Shown one piece after another: positions 32,837 through 45,100 of a DNA stretch of 64,000 nucleotides. A model generated the notes under the pieces. The model saw only the letters and a list, made by a program, of their open reading frames with translations. It ran no database searches and had not been told where the DNA came from. A program made the position numbers and the translations under genes. Position 1 is the first letter of the stretch, and every line of letters begins with the position of its first letter. The DNA is from Echinarachnius parma (taxonomy: Eukaryota > Echinodermata > Echinoidea > Clypeasteroida > Echinarachniidae), in assembly GCA_037951105.1 (NCBI GenBank), contig JBAMJV010007663.1:1-64000 (forward strand). Reading direction: 5' to 3'.

Positions 32837-35800
32837 TCACATATCTTCGTCACTACTGTCCTCATCCCCTCTCCTCCGGTCAAAGCCAAAGATGGTCTTG
32901 TTGGTCGGGTTGTTCAATCCCTGGATCTTGATTATGCCTGGGGTAGGATCGAACAAAGTTTGGAAAGAAAAGGATATAATATTATTAACATAAATCTGAA
33001 ATCATTATCATAATCACAAAACAATAATTATAATAATAATAAAACTAATAATGATGATGATGATGGTGGTGGTGTAGTGGCGGAGGTGATGGTGGTGGTG
33101 GTGATGGTGGTCGTGGTAGTGGTGGTTGTGGGGATGATGATGATGATGATGGTGATGAAGATGAAGATGATGACGATGATGATGATGAAGATCAGAGGCG
33201 TACACGTTATGTATTTCTTAATAGTTTTACAAATTCCCCCCTAATGTTTCTTATTGGTCTTTCAAATTATTGGGGGGCATGTGCCCCCCCCCCCCCCTTC
33301 GTGCCCCTACTTCGCTACGTCACTGATGATGATGATGACGACGATGAATCATGATAATGATGTTAATGATAAAATAATAATAATAATAACAATATTGATA
33401 TCATAATTATTGTTCTATTTATTGGGGGTTAAACTTACACATGACTCGACCATCCAACTTAGAGATAACATAAATGCAGGGCTCAACACTAGAACTTGCT
33501 CTATTGCCAAGGGCAAGTACAAATTGGTATCTGGCAAGTAAAATTTCATAATGACCTGGTTTGGATGCCTGATTGGGCAACTAAATAAGAGTTAAACTTT
33601 GAGAGAACACGTAATTAATGTATATAAATCTAGAAGTATGCGGGCAAGTAAAAAATTGAATATTTATGATTTGACTTGCCCAAACAGGACAGTACAAAAA
33701 AACCTTGCAAAATGCCATCTAATGATTACCTGATTTTGCTATCCTTTTTTCCAGAGCAGCCGTGGTGAATGAATCTGTGTTTCCAAGTTCCTCAAATCCA
33801 ACAACCCTGCGGTAAAAAAAAAACAACAAAAACAAATGACATAAATGTACATGTTTATAGATGACATTTGAGATGGAATAAAAGATTTTCTCATTCTGTC
33901 TTTGTCTCTGAAAACCTAGTTGCCCGATTAGGCCACCAAAATGCTACTTTCATGAATATTTGCTGGCCTGAAGTCAAATTCGAATAGTGCAGGGGCAGTG
34001 TAGTCTTTCAAGTGTCGATCCCTGCCAAACCCAAGAGATATCTCATAATAAACAATACATTAATACAGACATTTCTTTACATAGTGGAAATTGCAAAGAG
34101 CATCTTAGCGCTTGTAAGTGTACACATAAAACAAAAAGTAACATACATAATTGAACGGTGTAAACATACATGTACACAGTAAAAATTAACAATTACAAGT
34201 GAAGCGGTCTTAAACAAATGGGTTTTCAATCTAGAGTAAAGGTAAATATTGTCAGATTTAAGAATATTGCGGGGTAGATTGATCCAAAGGAGAGAAGCCT
34301 CGGAAGTAAAGGATCACCTCTTTGCCTATACTTCCCTTTGGAACTATCTTTCACCATGTAACATCCATACATTTTTCACTCGAGCTCTACTATGTTTTCA
34401 ACCTCTGACCACTGATCTCCGACTAACACGCACTACTGCTTAAGCCTGGGTCGGAACGGACGGAATACCGGAATCCGTCCGGTGTGTGCGTGTTCCGGTA
34501 ATGTTTTCTCCATTCCGGTATTCCGATGAAAATCACGGAAAACCTCTTTTTCCTCAAAAATTCATATTTTGTAGTAGAAAACTAACAGAAGAAAACAAAT
34601 GACAAAAAAGTACAAGAAAGACGATGTCGAATGCAACTTACAACGACAAGAAATCCGCTGCGTTTATATGAAAGCCGATCTAACGATCGACTAGGCTAGC
34701 TACCCCGGCACGCCCCGCACAGTCATGCAGCTGCTAGCGCTATCAGTCAGAGCTAGCTAGCTGCGCCTTATATCATATGTCATCAAACGTTTCTCAAACG
34801 TTGACATCCAGTCCGCCCTCTATCGATATCGGTACTAATAATGCTCCGACACAGCCCGCCATATCACTTGTATACTTTGTGTGCAGGTTATGGGTCTATT
34901 TTCTTGCGCGAGATCGATCCGCCGGGAATTGGGGAAATCCCCAGCGAATGGATCTCGCATAGGAAAATAGACCCTATAGCCTGCACGCAAAGTATAAGTT
35001 AGTGTTGACTTATTCGTGTCGTTGTATTAGCTTCAGTTCATGCAGTTTCGAGCGAGTTAGAAAATGTTCGAGATATAATCAGCGCATTTTTGTTGTTGCT
35101 GTTTTTGCAGGTAATTGTTCTCGTATTTATTTTAAAAGCCATACAAACATGTAAGTAAAATAAGAGACATTTTCGTTCCCTTTCGGCACTTTTTAAGAGT
35201 GCAACTTGCTTGCAAAGTCAAGGCAGTTGAGTTGGCCTGTCTCGCAGCGCGGGGCCTGCATGCCTGCGCTGCCGAAACCATGGCAGACCTTCTAGTGCGT
35301 GTTCGTTCCGTATCATTCATTGGCAGATTTTTTTTTTATCGGAACACCGGATTCCGACCGGCACAACACCGGCGGATTCCGGAACAAAAAAATTCCGACA
35401 TGACTCAGGCCTACTACTGCTATTACATCACCAAGGCCACCCATCATGAGTTTTTACCCATCTTAACCACCTCCCCCATTTATTACCACAACATTCCATG
35501 TAAAGCTACATGCAGGCTTCTGAAGACAACATGTTTACTGTATTTGCAGGTGTATTTACCGCATCTTTTTTCCTAATGTAAGAACCCACAAAAAGAGAAA
35601 TAGTTTATGTGCACGCGGGAAAAGCTTGATATGATTTTCTGTTATTTTTCGCTCGATTTCAGAAAAGAGTATATGTACCGATGTTTGTGTTGTTTTGTTT
35701 ACTAGAAGAAATTAGGGAGAAAAGCCTGGAATATTTAGTTTAATTATATTATTACACAGGTCTCCAACATAGTTTGCTCATCTAGAAAATGTTTTTTCTT

Positions 35801-38800
35801 TCTTTAAAACTACAACCCAAAGTAGAGGGCGCGGGTAATACACCGGCAAAATATGGTATGTAATACTTGGCCACAAATGCTTGACACCCCCCCCCCCCCC
35901 CCCCCCCAGGTAAAGCACAGTATGCACTATAAATACAACGTCACTTATCCTCCCCAACAACCAAAGTGTCCAAATTATTTATTTGAGTCTAAACCAAGTT
36001 TCTAAATAGTACATTAGCGACGAGGGTGGTATGTGTTTCAAACCCATGCATGCATAGCACAATGGATCAGCAGATTACACTAGCACTTGCCCGCTTGCCC
36101 GGGGCAAGTAAAAATTGGTGTCGGGCAAGTAAAATTTCATAAATTGTCCAATCGGGCAACTAAACTATTGTTCAACTACAAGAGAATAATGTACTTTTAT
36201 ATGTGTTATTCTCATATTAAAGTAAGAGGGCAAGTAGAATTTCAAAATGTACGATTTTACTTGCCCGAATGGGCCAGTACAGAAAATAGTTATTGTGGAG
36301 GCTTGGACTACAACTCACCTGTCTACAACTACGCCATCTAAAAACAGCAGCACGGCCGGCAGGACCTGAATCTGTAATTTAGTGACAAAAAACGGCACAA
36401 TCTCCACATTGACCTTGCAGATCTTGACGTCCCGGTACTGCTCCGCTAGAATCTGGCAATCAAATACAAACAAGAGATAAGCAAGTGATCAGACTTATAA
36501 TTCTCGGTATTGAATTCAGTGAACATTTGTAATCAAACCATTATACAAGAGACCATGTGAAAAGACAAAAGTAATTTATATTCAACTACAGGAAAACTTT
36601 ATTGAAGTGACAGGCACACATAGGTACATTACAATAGCGTTGTGCGGAGATCAACCTCTTCCGCCTGCTGCACTATCCAACACAAAAACATTTTTTTGTC
36701 GGCTGATTTCTCCCTCCATTTAGCAGCAAAAGCAACAAACTTTTGTTTATGTGATCCACAATTCATATACTTTGTCAATAATTACTGACTCTGTTGTTTT
36801 GAAGATCGCAAAATGTAGAAAAAAAATGATTATTTCCCGTCCGTTTTCCTTACCGATGCATCATAAAACATAGCGTTCAACTATTGAACGGTACAGTGTA
36901 CGAATGGGCGGTATGCTTATCTCCAGCGTATTAGCGTATATTGCATGTAAATGGTCCAACTGATTGGACCACTTACTTTAGTAGATGTGGTGACAGGTAC
37001 GTTTATAGAGTTAAATTGTCATTGGTCTAAATCCATTTAGTTTACTAACAAAATCAGAATTTTGAGGGTTATGATTATGGATTGGGACTTGGTTTGGGTT
37101 CGGGAGTGGAGTTAAGGACGATGGAGTTTGGGAAATGGAAGTTTCAGGAATCACTTAATAGCAGACCCAATAAAGAAGACCAAATGGGCAAACAAAACCC
37201 TAACTACCTGTAGATAGACCCGTAGATAGAACCAAGCCATTTTATGATACAATTTGAGAAAAAAATGTGTTCATATTCATGCAGGTGTCATTTGTATGAC
37301 GCACCTCTTGACCCCCGGGAAAGGTGCGTCATGGATGCATCCATGACGCACTTATGACGCACCCATGACCTCACGTACAAGACGCACCAGACACACCTTT
37401 CCCAGGGGTCAAGAGGTGCGTCATACAAATGACACCTGCATAAATCTACTTCATCATATACCTTGAGGTGTTTATCCATGATGCAGCACATTCTGAAGTC
37501 TGGCTTTTGGAAGTGAATGATGACCTTTGGTATCGTGGTGGTCATCTTCAGAACCTCCTCCTCCTTCTCAATATCACTGGAAGAAATTTATTGGAAAAAC
37601 AATTATGTCAATTTGGGGAGAAAATGATCAGCAATAAAATATTAATTCGGTATCAGTTGAAAACAAATTATGTATTTACAATGTCTCTTCTTTGGAAAGT
37701 ATGTAAATATACATAATGAGAGTCGTATACAGCCTAGCTTTCGATCCTAGCAGAATCTTCGTCAGGGCACAAATGACAGAGAAATATACATAAGTATGGT
37801 ATTCAAACATAAAGGAGACCGACCAGAAATATATTAAATAAATGAAAAAGAGCTTGATGGTTGAGCACCGGGTCTAGCAATCTGGAGGTCTCGGGTTGAA
37901 TTCCAGGCAAGGCCATTTTTCTTTGCTCATTTCCACTCATTTAATAAATATGGCAGTCAAATTATGGACTACATAATGAATATACTTTTCACACAGTTGT
38001 ACATCTAATCAAAGTCAAACCGTTTTCCTCTAAAATGATTATTTCTGATAATTTTTCTGTATGTACTGCATCTGTATGATTTAAATGTCCATTCAAAAAA
38101 TTCCAAGCCGAGACCAAGGTCAGTCAACCGAGTAGTGTCCTATCTTCTGGATGACTCCTTCAAATCTGGAGATTCATGCAGTGTTGACTTGGATGTATAA
38201 ACACAAATGAATATGATCCAACTAGATTACACAAACTCTTTGCAAGAAGTGGACTACTACAGTCAAACCTAATCTAGTGACAGGGTAGGAAATATACGGG
38301 GCTGAGGGCGATTTTGCCTCCTAATTTTCAAAATAGCCCCTTGAATTCAGTAGGTAGCCCCTAAAAGTACCATCTAGGGTATTATGTGAAAAATGTCTGG
38401 ATATCCATCAGATTGGATAAGTAGCCCCCTAAAATAAAAAATTAATTCCTGCATTGTCTAGTGACCACCTGTATAAATACCACAAATTTTGAATACCTAG
38501 AAAACAGTTTGCAAGGAAATGGACCTATCAATAATTGGCATAAAGACCTCTTGCTTGTGAAGAGCACTTTTCTGCCTTTCTTGGCAGGTGGTCTCTAAAG
38601 ACAGGATTAACCCTCTGGGTGCCATGGTCAACTCCAGTCACAATACTAATACAATCAGATATGTGAATTGATTTGTTCCTAAATGCCCACAACAGATACC
38701 GTAAATCTCTGTGTATAGGACGCACCTGTGTACAAGATGCATCCCCCTTTTTGGCCCCCCAGAAAATTATATTTGTTTTTCTTTCTTTTTTTCCTTCTTG

Positions 38801-41500
38801 TGCCTGTACATAAGACACACCCCCCACTTTTGAAATTTTCTGTCGGAAAAAAAATGCGTCTTATACACAGAGATTTACGGTAAGTGTGCAATGACTTACA
38901 AGTATGTAATCTTGGCTTCTTTACTAAGTTTCTATTCACTGGACACGAATACTGGATTAATCGTTTCTTTCAGGTTTAACTGTGTTACTACGAGTTACCT
39001 GTATAAACCAAGCCCTTTTTCTTTCTCTCAGAGGTATAACTGTATTATGAGTTACCTGTATAAACCAAGCCCCTTTTATTTCACGAGGTTTAACTGTGTT
39101 ATGAGTTACCTGTATAAACCAATCCCATTTTCTTTCTCTCAGAGGTTTAACAGTATTATGAGTTACCTGTATTAACCAAGCCCCTTTTCTTTCACTCAGA
39201 GGTTTAACAGTATTATGAGTTATCTGTATAGAGCAAGCCCCTTTTCTTTCTCTCAGAGGTTTAACTGTGTTATGAGTTACCTGTTCATAAACCAAGCCCC
39301 TTTTCTTTCACTCAGAGGTTTAACAGTATTATGAGTTACCTGTATAGACCAAGCCCCTTTTCTTCAATCTCCTTAGCAGCTGCCACCTGTTGTTTCAACT
39401 GGTTCATCCTGGCTTCTCGGATACTCGCTGGGATGTCCTCATTCTCAAGCTCATTAAACAGATCCTATTTTAACAGAGTTTATGTAACAAAATATGATAC
39501 ACAATTTTACAAAATATGGCATTTTCTACCAAAGCATGCCCACAACTTGGCATGCATGACTAAAACAACTGATACGCTATACAAATTGCATAGAGCAATG
39601 GTTCTTTTAGTCATGCATGCCCAGTAGCTTTGGTATGCTTTGGTAGAGAATGCCAAAAATATATTGATTTTATTTGAATCACTTATTATTATTATGTATA
39701 AAAATAAATCTAATTTACTTTATGTAACTCCTTTTAAAGTTTGGCTAAACAAGCTTATTTAGATAGATATATTCAAAATCAAATGTGCAATTGTACATGT
39801 TTCTAGATATAACAACAAGTTGATAGAAGAAAGTAGTGTTATTTAAATCATTAATTTATATTGTATCCCAATTACATGTTAGTGGCGAGAGTCCCTAAGT
39901 GAGAGATGTATCTAAGGATAGTGTGCATAATGTATATTTAATTTGAATTAGGTTTTTTTTTGGAGGAAAAATACATTGTTAAAATTCAGAGCAAAGTGAT
40001 GCCATATAATTATAATTCAATTGAATATAAAATATAGTTGTTAAGTGATCCATTTACCTTCTAAAATTCAACCAAAGTCACTTGGAGCATTCACACTTCT
40101 TTTGTACAGGTCTTGTTGTTTGCGTTATTCAGAAGAATGAAATAGGTTTGATTTTTCAAATGTCTCCCTAATTATGGAGATATTTAAGATTGAATTTGAA
40201 AGTATTAGCGGACGCTTTCGACCATAGTCAAGAGTATCTGAATTTGGATACTAAATCCTCTATAAAGTTGGATAATTCACACCAACAATCAAGATAAAAT
40301 CAGACATAAATTTACTCTGTTTTCACTAGGTAAACATTATTCCTTTTCTATGAAAATCTCACAATGATATTGGTAAACGATTGAAGTCTTAAATATCACT
40401 TTGGGGGAGAATATAAAGTTAATTATAGATCACTAAAGACAAATATATAAGAAATATGTGAAGAGATATTAAATTGGGAACAATTATCAATTAAGTATTA
40501 AATTTTTGACAGATGGCCATAAAACATTAAAAAAAAAAAATTCTTGTCAAGACTCAAGACAACTCTTGAGATTATTTTAAGTCATTATTTTAAGTCAATA
40601 ATTTCAATTCATTATTGCGTGCCTTGCCCTTGGCTTGGCCATGCATTCTGAATCTGAGAGTTAAATATGAACATCACTGTTGGGCAGCAACACCTTGCCA
40701 TGGGCGTGGTCCATCCGTGCTTTGAATGCAGTTAACCTCTTGTCTCTTGACTTGTTATTTTTGTAGGGGTGCATTGAAGGTGCCTGCCGTCACATCTACA
40801 AATAAATGGTCCATGGTATGGACCATTTATACACGCAATATATGCTAATACATGGGAGATTAGCATACTGCCCATTCGTACACTGTACCGATCACCAGTT
40901 GAACGCTGTGTTTTAGGACGCATCGGTAAGAAAAACGGACGGGAAATAATCACTTTATTTCTACATTTTGCAGTCTTCAAAACAACAAAGTCGGTAATTA
41001 TTATCAAAGTATATGAATTGTGGATCACATAAACGAAAGCTTTTTCGCATTTGCTGGTAAATTGAGGGAGAAATCAGCCGACAAAAATGTTTTGTTTCCG
41101 TTGGATAGTGCAGCGGGCGGAAGAGGTTGATCTCCGCACAACGCTATTGTAATTGACCTATGTGTGCCTGCCGTCTCAGTCTCACTCAACCCGTACCGGC
41201 GTACCCACTCATACGCGTGTCGCCATTCACCCACACGCTCTGAACGTGACGGCCCAGGCCATGCACTTACTATTACTAATGACTAACCCTGAAAATTAGT
41301 GAAGCCTACTTCGACCAGAATAGAATATGTATAGACACGTAAATACTAAATGGTCCTGAGGCTGAGATGCAGAATAACATAAATATTAGTGTTTCTGTGA
41401 TACTCACGTCTTCATCAACGAATCCATCATCGCAGTCTTTACTTCCATCTCTCCCGACGTATCCACCTACACTAGCGCTAGCTTCAGCGTCTGTAGCCAT
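32837..41500 (-). CDS. TXNDC9: TXNDC9 / phosducin-like thioredoxin-fold protein (6 exons)
   Basis: Members of this family bind the cytosolic chaperonin CCT and modulate tubulin and actin folding. Coding exons in transcript order: 41408-41500, 39340-39464, 37462-37576, 36319-36452, 33730-33806, 32837-32937. The phases agree and give 214 residues (human about 226). Residues 1-31 are acidic; ~32-75 form a charged helix (QLKQQVAAAKEIEEKGLG); the thioredoxin fold runs from ~80 to ~180 (VIIHF, DKHL, VNVEIVPFFVTKL, VLPAVLLF with the cis-Pro, VVGFEELGNTDSFTT). The C-terminus is acidic (GDEDSSDEDM). The redox CxxC is absent: the site reads DFRMCCIMDKH, where most relatives have one Cys. The start ATG is in a good context (ACCATGG). 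Its promoter probably overlaps that of GTF2H5. Confidence 0.9.
33040..33190 (+). repeat. GAT/GGT-rich microsatellite
   Basis: An imperfect trinucleotide run in the last TXNDC9 intron; a second GAT tract is at about 33325-33385. The His-rich open frame here is a by-product of the repeat. Confidence 0.85.
33477..33706 (+). repeat. GGGCAAGT-family dispersed repeat
   Basis: Contains GGGCAAGTACAAATTGGTAT and GGGCAACTAAAT..., shared with 36075-36290 and the split copy at 18535-20276. Non-coding, in a TXNDC9 intron. Confidence 0.55.
34441..35413. mobile_element. hAT-like non-autonomous element with nested palindrome
   Basis: The ends TAAGCCTGGGTC and GACTCAGGCCTA are flanked by CTACTGCT (34433-34440, 35414-35421), an 8-bp target duplication. 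Its ends resemble those of 18589-20184. Within it, 34871-34996 is a near-perfect inverted repeat (TATACTTTG... to ...CAAAGTATA, arms ~60 bp) containing GGGTCTATTTTC. No transposase is seen. Confidence 0.65.
35420..36074. other. TXNDC9 intron, no clear feature
   Basis: Intronic DNA with a C run at 35886-35908; otherwise unremarkable. Confidence 0.4.
36075..36290 (+). repeat. GGGCAAGT-family dispersed repeat
   Basis: Third copy of the family, ending ~28 bp before the donor side of the exon at 36319-36452. Confidence 0.55.
36612..36958 (+). repeat. Inverted partner of 40805-41169
   Basis: AGGCACACATAGG...CACAACG...GTTGATCTCC-type sequence here matches the reverse complement of 40805-41169 over ~350 bp. 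Both copies lie in TXNDC9 introns and could pair in the pre-mRNA. Each has an AAATGGTCCA inverted motif at one end, so they are probably transposon copies. Confidence 0.7.
37280..37440. mobile_element. Palindromic element beside a splice donor
   Basis: The arms TGCAGGTGTCATTTGTATGA ... and its complement (~48 bp, almost perfect) flank a centre of repeated GACGCAC units. The element ends 20 bp from the GT of the exon 37462-37576 donor. Confidence 0.7.
37845..37935 (+). mobile_element. tRNA-derived SINE fragment
   Basis: An A-box-like ATGGTTGAGCACCGG and a B-box-like GGGTTGAATTCC are spaced as in a tRNA promoter, followed by the family tail TTTTTCTTTGCTCATTT. No stable cloverleaf. Confidence 0.5.
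38285..38452. mobile_element. AGCCCC-rich small element
   Basis: Contains repeated AGCCCCxTA motifs and ends in AATAAAAAATTAATTCCT. This resembles the element nested at 19416-19715, which ends in a similar AATAAAAATATTAATT. Confidence 0.35.
38699..38880. mobile_element. Tc1/mariner-type MITE
   Basis: The inverted ends CCGTAAATCTCTGTGTATA and TATACACAGAGATTTACGG are flanked by TA on both sides (38697-38698, 38881-38882). A longer relative ends at 55337. Confidence 0.8.
38966..39339 (+). repeat. 57-bp minisatellite copying a TXNDC9 exon end and splice donor
   Basis: Six full copies plus a partial of a unit that on the minus strand reads AAAGAAAAGGGGCTTGGTTT, ATACAG then GTAACTC. The real exon end at 39340 is the seventh copy. 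The unit thus comprises the last ~22 coding bases, the splice donor and ~35 intron bases. Length 57 (a multiple of 3) makes long chance open frames on both strands. Confidence 0.9.
39517..39654. mobile_element. MITE with TGGCATT.TCTACC ends
   Basis: The inverted ends TGGCATTTTCTACCAAAGCA and TGCTTTGGTAGAGAATGCCA, and the interior CTTGGCATGCATGAC, are shared with 47488-48396. Confidence 0.7.
40075..40420 (+). mobile_element. MITE copy related to 16001 and 52285 elements
   Basis: Shares TTGATTTTTCAAATGTC..CCCTAATTA and ACAATGATATTGGTAAACGA with 8140-8880, and more weakly with the two complete copies. In the first TXNDC9 intron. Confidence 0.45.
40805..41169 (-). repeat. Inverted partner of 36612-36958
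   Basis: Starts with the palindrome AAATGGTCC..GGACCATTT and contains GCCCATTCGTACACTGTACC. The open frames across it have no family match and are better read as repeat. Confidence 0.7.
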
Positions 41501-42136
41501 GGTTTCAATTCAAATTATCTCGTTATCCGCACAATAGAACAGCAATACAACGATCTAAATATATGGGACCGAAGCAAAGACAAAAAATAAATTGCATTAA
41601 TAACTTGTTTTATACTTTATAAATCGATAATGAGCATTGTTGAACGACAAAGACAGAAATATAATCATTAGATACATCATTAAATGCTACACAATAATAA
41701 CACAAGTCATGTTAAAGTGTAATTTACCACGATTAAACAGTCTCTATGAAAGTCAGTTACTCGGCCGATCCTGTGTCAACAGAAGATTACGAGCACTAAA
41801 ATAAACGCGCACGGAGGGCGACGTAGTCTTTTCCATAGAGAACAACGTACAAATGAGGCTGGCGATAGTAAGCGCGTACCGATTGACAACAGTGAGAAAA
41901 CGGTGGGATTTATTTTCATCGTATAAATTCCCATAACGCGCGCATCTTAATTGGTGCAAGTAATCTCTATACTCATTCTGCTAAAGTCACTTGCCACATT
42001 AACAGCACCGCAACACGTACACAACTATGAACTAGCTCAGACAGGCTGCAACTTTGCTGCTGAATTAACTGTACTACTGCCCAGATTTATTGATTCAAGA
42101 CTTGTGCTTTTCATATTGCATTTAGCATCAGACAAC
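41501..42136. promoter_or_regulatory. Bidirectional promoter region, TXNDC9 / GTF2H5
   Basis: The two start codons face away from each other across 636 bp. No other gene intervenes, and the segment around 41790-41950 is GC-richer with several GCGCG motifs (AAACGCGC, AACGCGCGC) and a TATAAA-like motif. A shared promoter is inference from arrangement; transcription starts are not visible. Confidence 0.55.
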
Positions 42137-45100
42137 ATGGTCAATGTTGTGAGAGGAGTCCTTGTTGAATGGTAAATAGATTGTGTGTTTTGTTTGTTAC
42201 GTCTTTATACTCAGTTACTGTACTTTAGTCGACTTTACATTTTACAATTTGTAATTGTCTGATTGTATTTGATTTTGAGTTTAGAAATTGATTTTAAATT
42301 TAAAAGCATTATTATAAACCCATTATTATCATCAACATCCTCAATCATCATCATCATCATCAATAACTGTCAATATGGCTTCGTTATTATGATAGTTGGT
42401 GACACTGTAAGGGTCGGAGATCCACAAACAGGAATAATGACGGTGACAAAGAATTCCGGATTAAAAAGAAACTTTATTTCGCCGACTTGGCAGAACATGT
42501 GCAAACAAACAACCCGGAACTCAGAGTCCCGATACCGATCATCCCGATCACGATACCGATCGCGATCAATCCCCTACATTCTCCCCCCGCAAAACATCCC
42601 ATGGGTGTTTTTCAACGTTACAATATAAAATCGCAAATGTTTAAAAACGTACATCCAAAAGCTTCATATAATACCAAAATGGTCTACACTGTATCAAGCA
42701 ACAACAAGTAATGATCTAGTGCTCAATATACATCCTGGTTCTCTCCTACGCGAAAATGTGCCCTATACATAATAGATCGCATCTTGCAAACAAAATAAAG
42801 GCATACATATTTTATACAAAACTACAACAATTTATGCGCCTTCAAACAAACATAATGTGTAATAGCTGCTAACTACAAAAGAAATACATTTGTACATGTA
42901 CAAAATACCTTTTTTAACAATTCTCGAACACAATGGTACTCAGTCCAGCCTGTCATAAAAGACTGGGCACATGAAATAACATCAACATGAATATCATACT
43001 ATCTCTAAACTTGCATGCATATAAACGATACAAAATAAGGACATGTACATGTATCGTAACATAAAAATAAAGTAATACACATACTGAGCATACAATTATC
43101 CAAATACTTTTCCCAATGGTAACCACAACCATACAAATTACAGCATGTACAGGAACGACTTGTGTTTCAAGAAGAGAATGTTATCCATTGACTATCGCTT
43201 CTGAACATTTCAAAACATCACATACATCATTTTAAAACCATTACAAACGTACTTATGGGGTTAATGTCCTGTGACTCGTACTGTACATTCATCAATATCT
43301 TTCCACTACCTCTCAAAACAGGTGCACCAGCTCCTATCACTGTATTTTAACACAAAATACACGTCAACAACATGTACAGCACAAATTATGTTTCAACAAC
43401 TTCCTTATTAATAAAAACATGTATACAAATATGTCATTATCAATCTCAGGCTAAATAATCAATACACACAAAACTTGCATGCACAAAGAGTAAAGACCAT
43501 GTATCATAAAATACCTTAGAATCAGAATGTGAGCACAGCATCATAAAGAACAAAACATTTTTATAGTATGTAAACATTCCAACTGTCCTCTAAAGATGAA
43601 CAAACATCCCATAATCGTATAATTATAACATACAACCCTTCATAAGGTATAATCACTTACAAACAATTTATATCGTAAAAATCCTTAAGTGCCAAACATG
43701 CTTTGACATCACAATCCGTTACCGCTGAATGAAAGATAAAATCAACTAATGATCTAACATGACAACATTTTCAAAAACACAACAGAGACCCCTCTGTTGT
43801 AAATATTCAACACATGAAATAACTACTCATTTTTTTTAAAAATCTTAACTGCTGCAATCATTCAAACTAATTATCTTAAAGCCAGTCCAAAGCACAAAAG
43901 AAAGAGTTATAATGCACACATGTGCCCCATTGTCCTCGCGTCCCTGGCACGCTTCTCAATCTACCTTAAAGTTCACCGCGTGCAAAAGAAACCAGTACTA
44001 AAATCGAGCACCAGCCCGACTTGTACAGCAAAATCGACGCCCAACATCACCTCTGCTGGCAGGTCGCGCACTACTTGGAAAGCCGTCTCTACCAGTCTAT
44101 CACCGATCTTCACCTTCGCGTGTAGTCCACCTTCAGATCGGAACTCCGTGCCGTCCACCATCCTCAGCATCTGGTTGCCATCTAGTTCCGCAGGAACGAC
44201 CGACAGTTTCCTACAGAAATCTGCTGTCACAAGGGACACGCTGGCCCCAGTGTCCACCAGAGCTTGGACAACTTCAACCTTCTGGTCCCCTTGAATAGCC
44301 ACTTCTATCGCCGGCGTCTTCACCACCTGGGGTGCGACAAAGTAGGCCGCGTTCGGTGGCGCATGTAGCTCTGGCCCTGGGGGACGATTCGGATATTGAA
44401 AGTTGGGATTCGGCAGAGGATTCAAAGGGTAGGGCGGAGTAGGCGGCATCGGGCAGTCGGCTACTCTGTGCCCCAACTGGCCGCACCGATAGCAGCTGGC
44501 GTTGAATGTCCGTCTTCCCCGAGTAGGGCTCGCAGGAGGAGTCTTCTTTCGTGACGCATGTCCTTCCCCGCCAGAAGCTGACGCATTCGCCTTGCGGTGT
44601 AGCACCAACTCGTCCGCCAGACATGCAAGGTCGAGGAGGGTGGGTGATCTACTCTCCCTCAGTTTGAGGCGTAGGGCTTCATCTGAAATCGTAGTCAGGA
44701 ACTGGTCTATCATTACCAGATTGAGGCCTCGCCTTACATCTGGGACTTCCGCCGAACTCTCTGAGATCTCTACCCACCGCAAGAAGCTTTCCTGTAGGCG
44801 ATGGCCATATTCTTCAAACGTCTCATCTGCATGTTTCGAGTCTGATCTGAATCTCTCTCGGTACGCATCAGGCGTGAGATTATAACGACGCCGGATAGCC
44901 CTCACTACTTCTTCGTAGTCTAACCGCTCTCTCGTGCTTAGAGCATGAAACGCCTGTTGCGCCTTTCCGGTCAGGTAGGGTTCGAGCAGAAGGGACCATT
45001 CCGATTTGCCTCTGCCTGCCGCGCTGGCAACCCTTTCGAAGGTGCTGAGATAGCATGAAATATCATCGTCCGTACTTAATTTATGTAGTCCATGCAATTC

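Noticed and set aside
33014-33205. His-rich open frame
   Set aside because: It comes from GAT/GGT triplets in a microsatellite inside an intron.
38957-39295. 112-residue repeat-rich open frame on the minus strand
   Set aside because: It is a by-product of the 57-bp minisatellite that copies a TXNDC9 splice donor.
40732-41234. Minus-strand open frames between TXNDC9 exons
   Set aside because: They fall in a dispersed repeat with an inverted partner at 36612-36958 and are not conserved between the copies.
44502-44885. 127-residue plus-strand open frame, and a 124-residue one at 43920-44294
   Set aside because: They are opposite-strand shadows of the retrotransposon Gag-protease frame.
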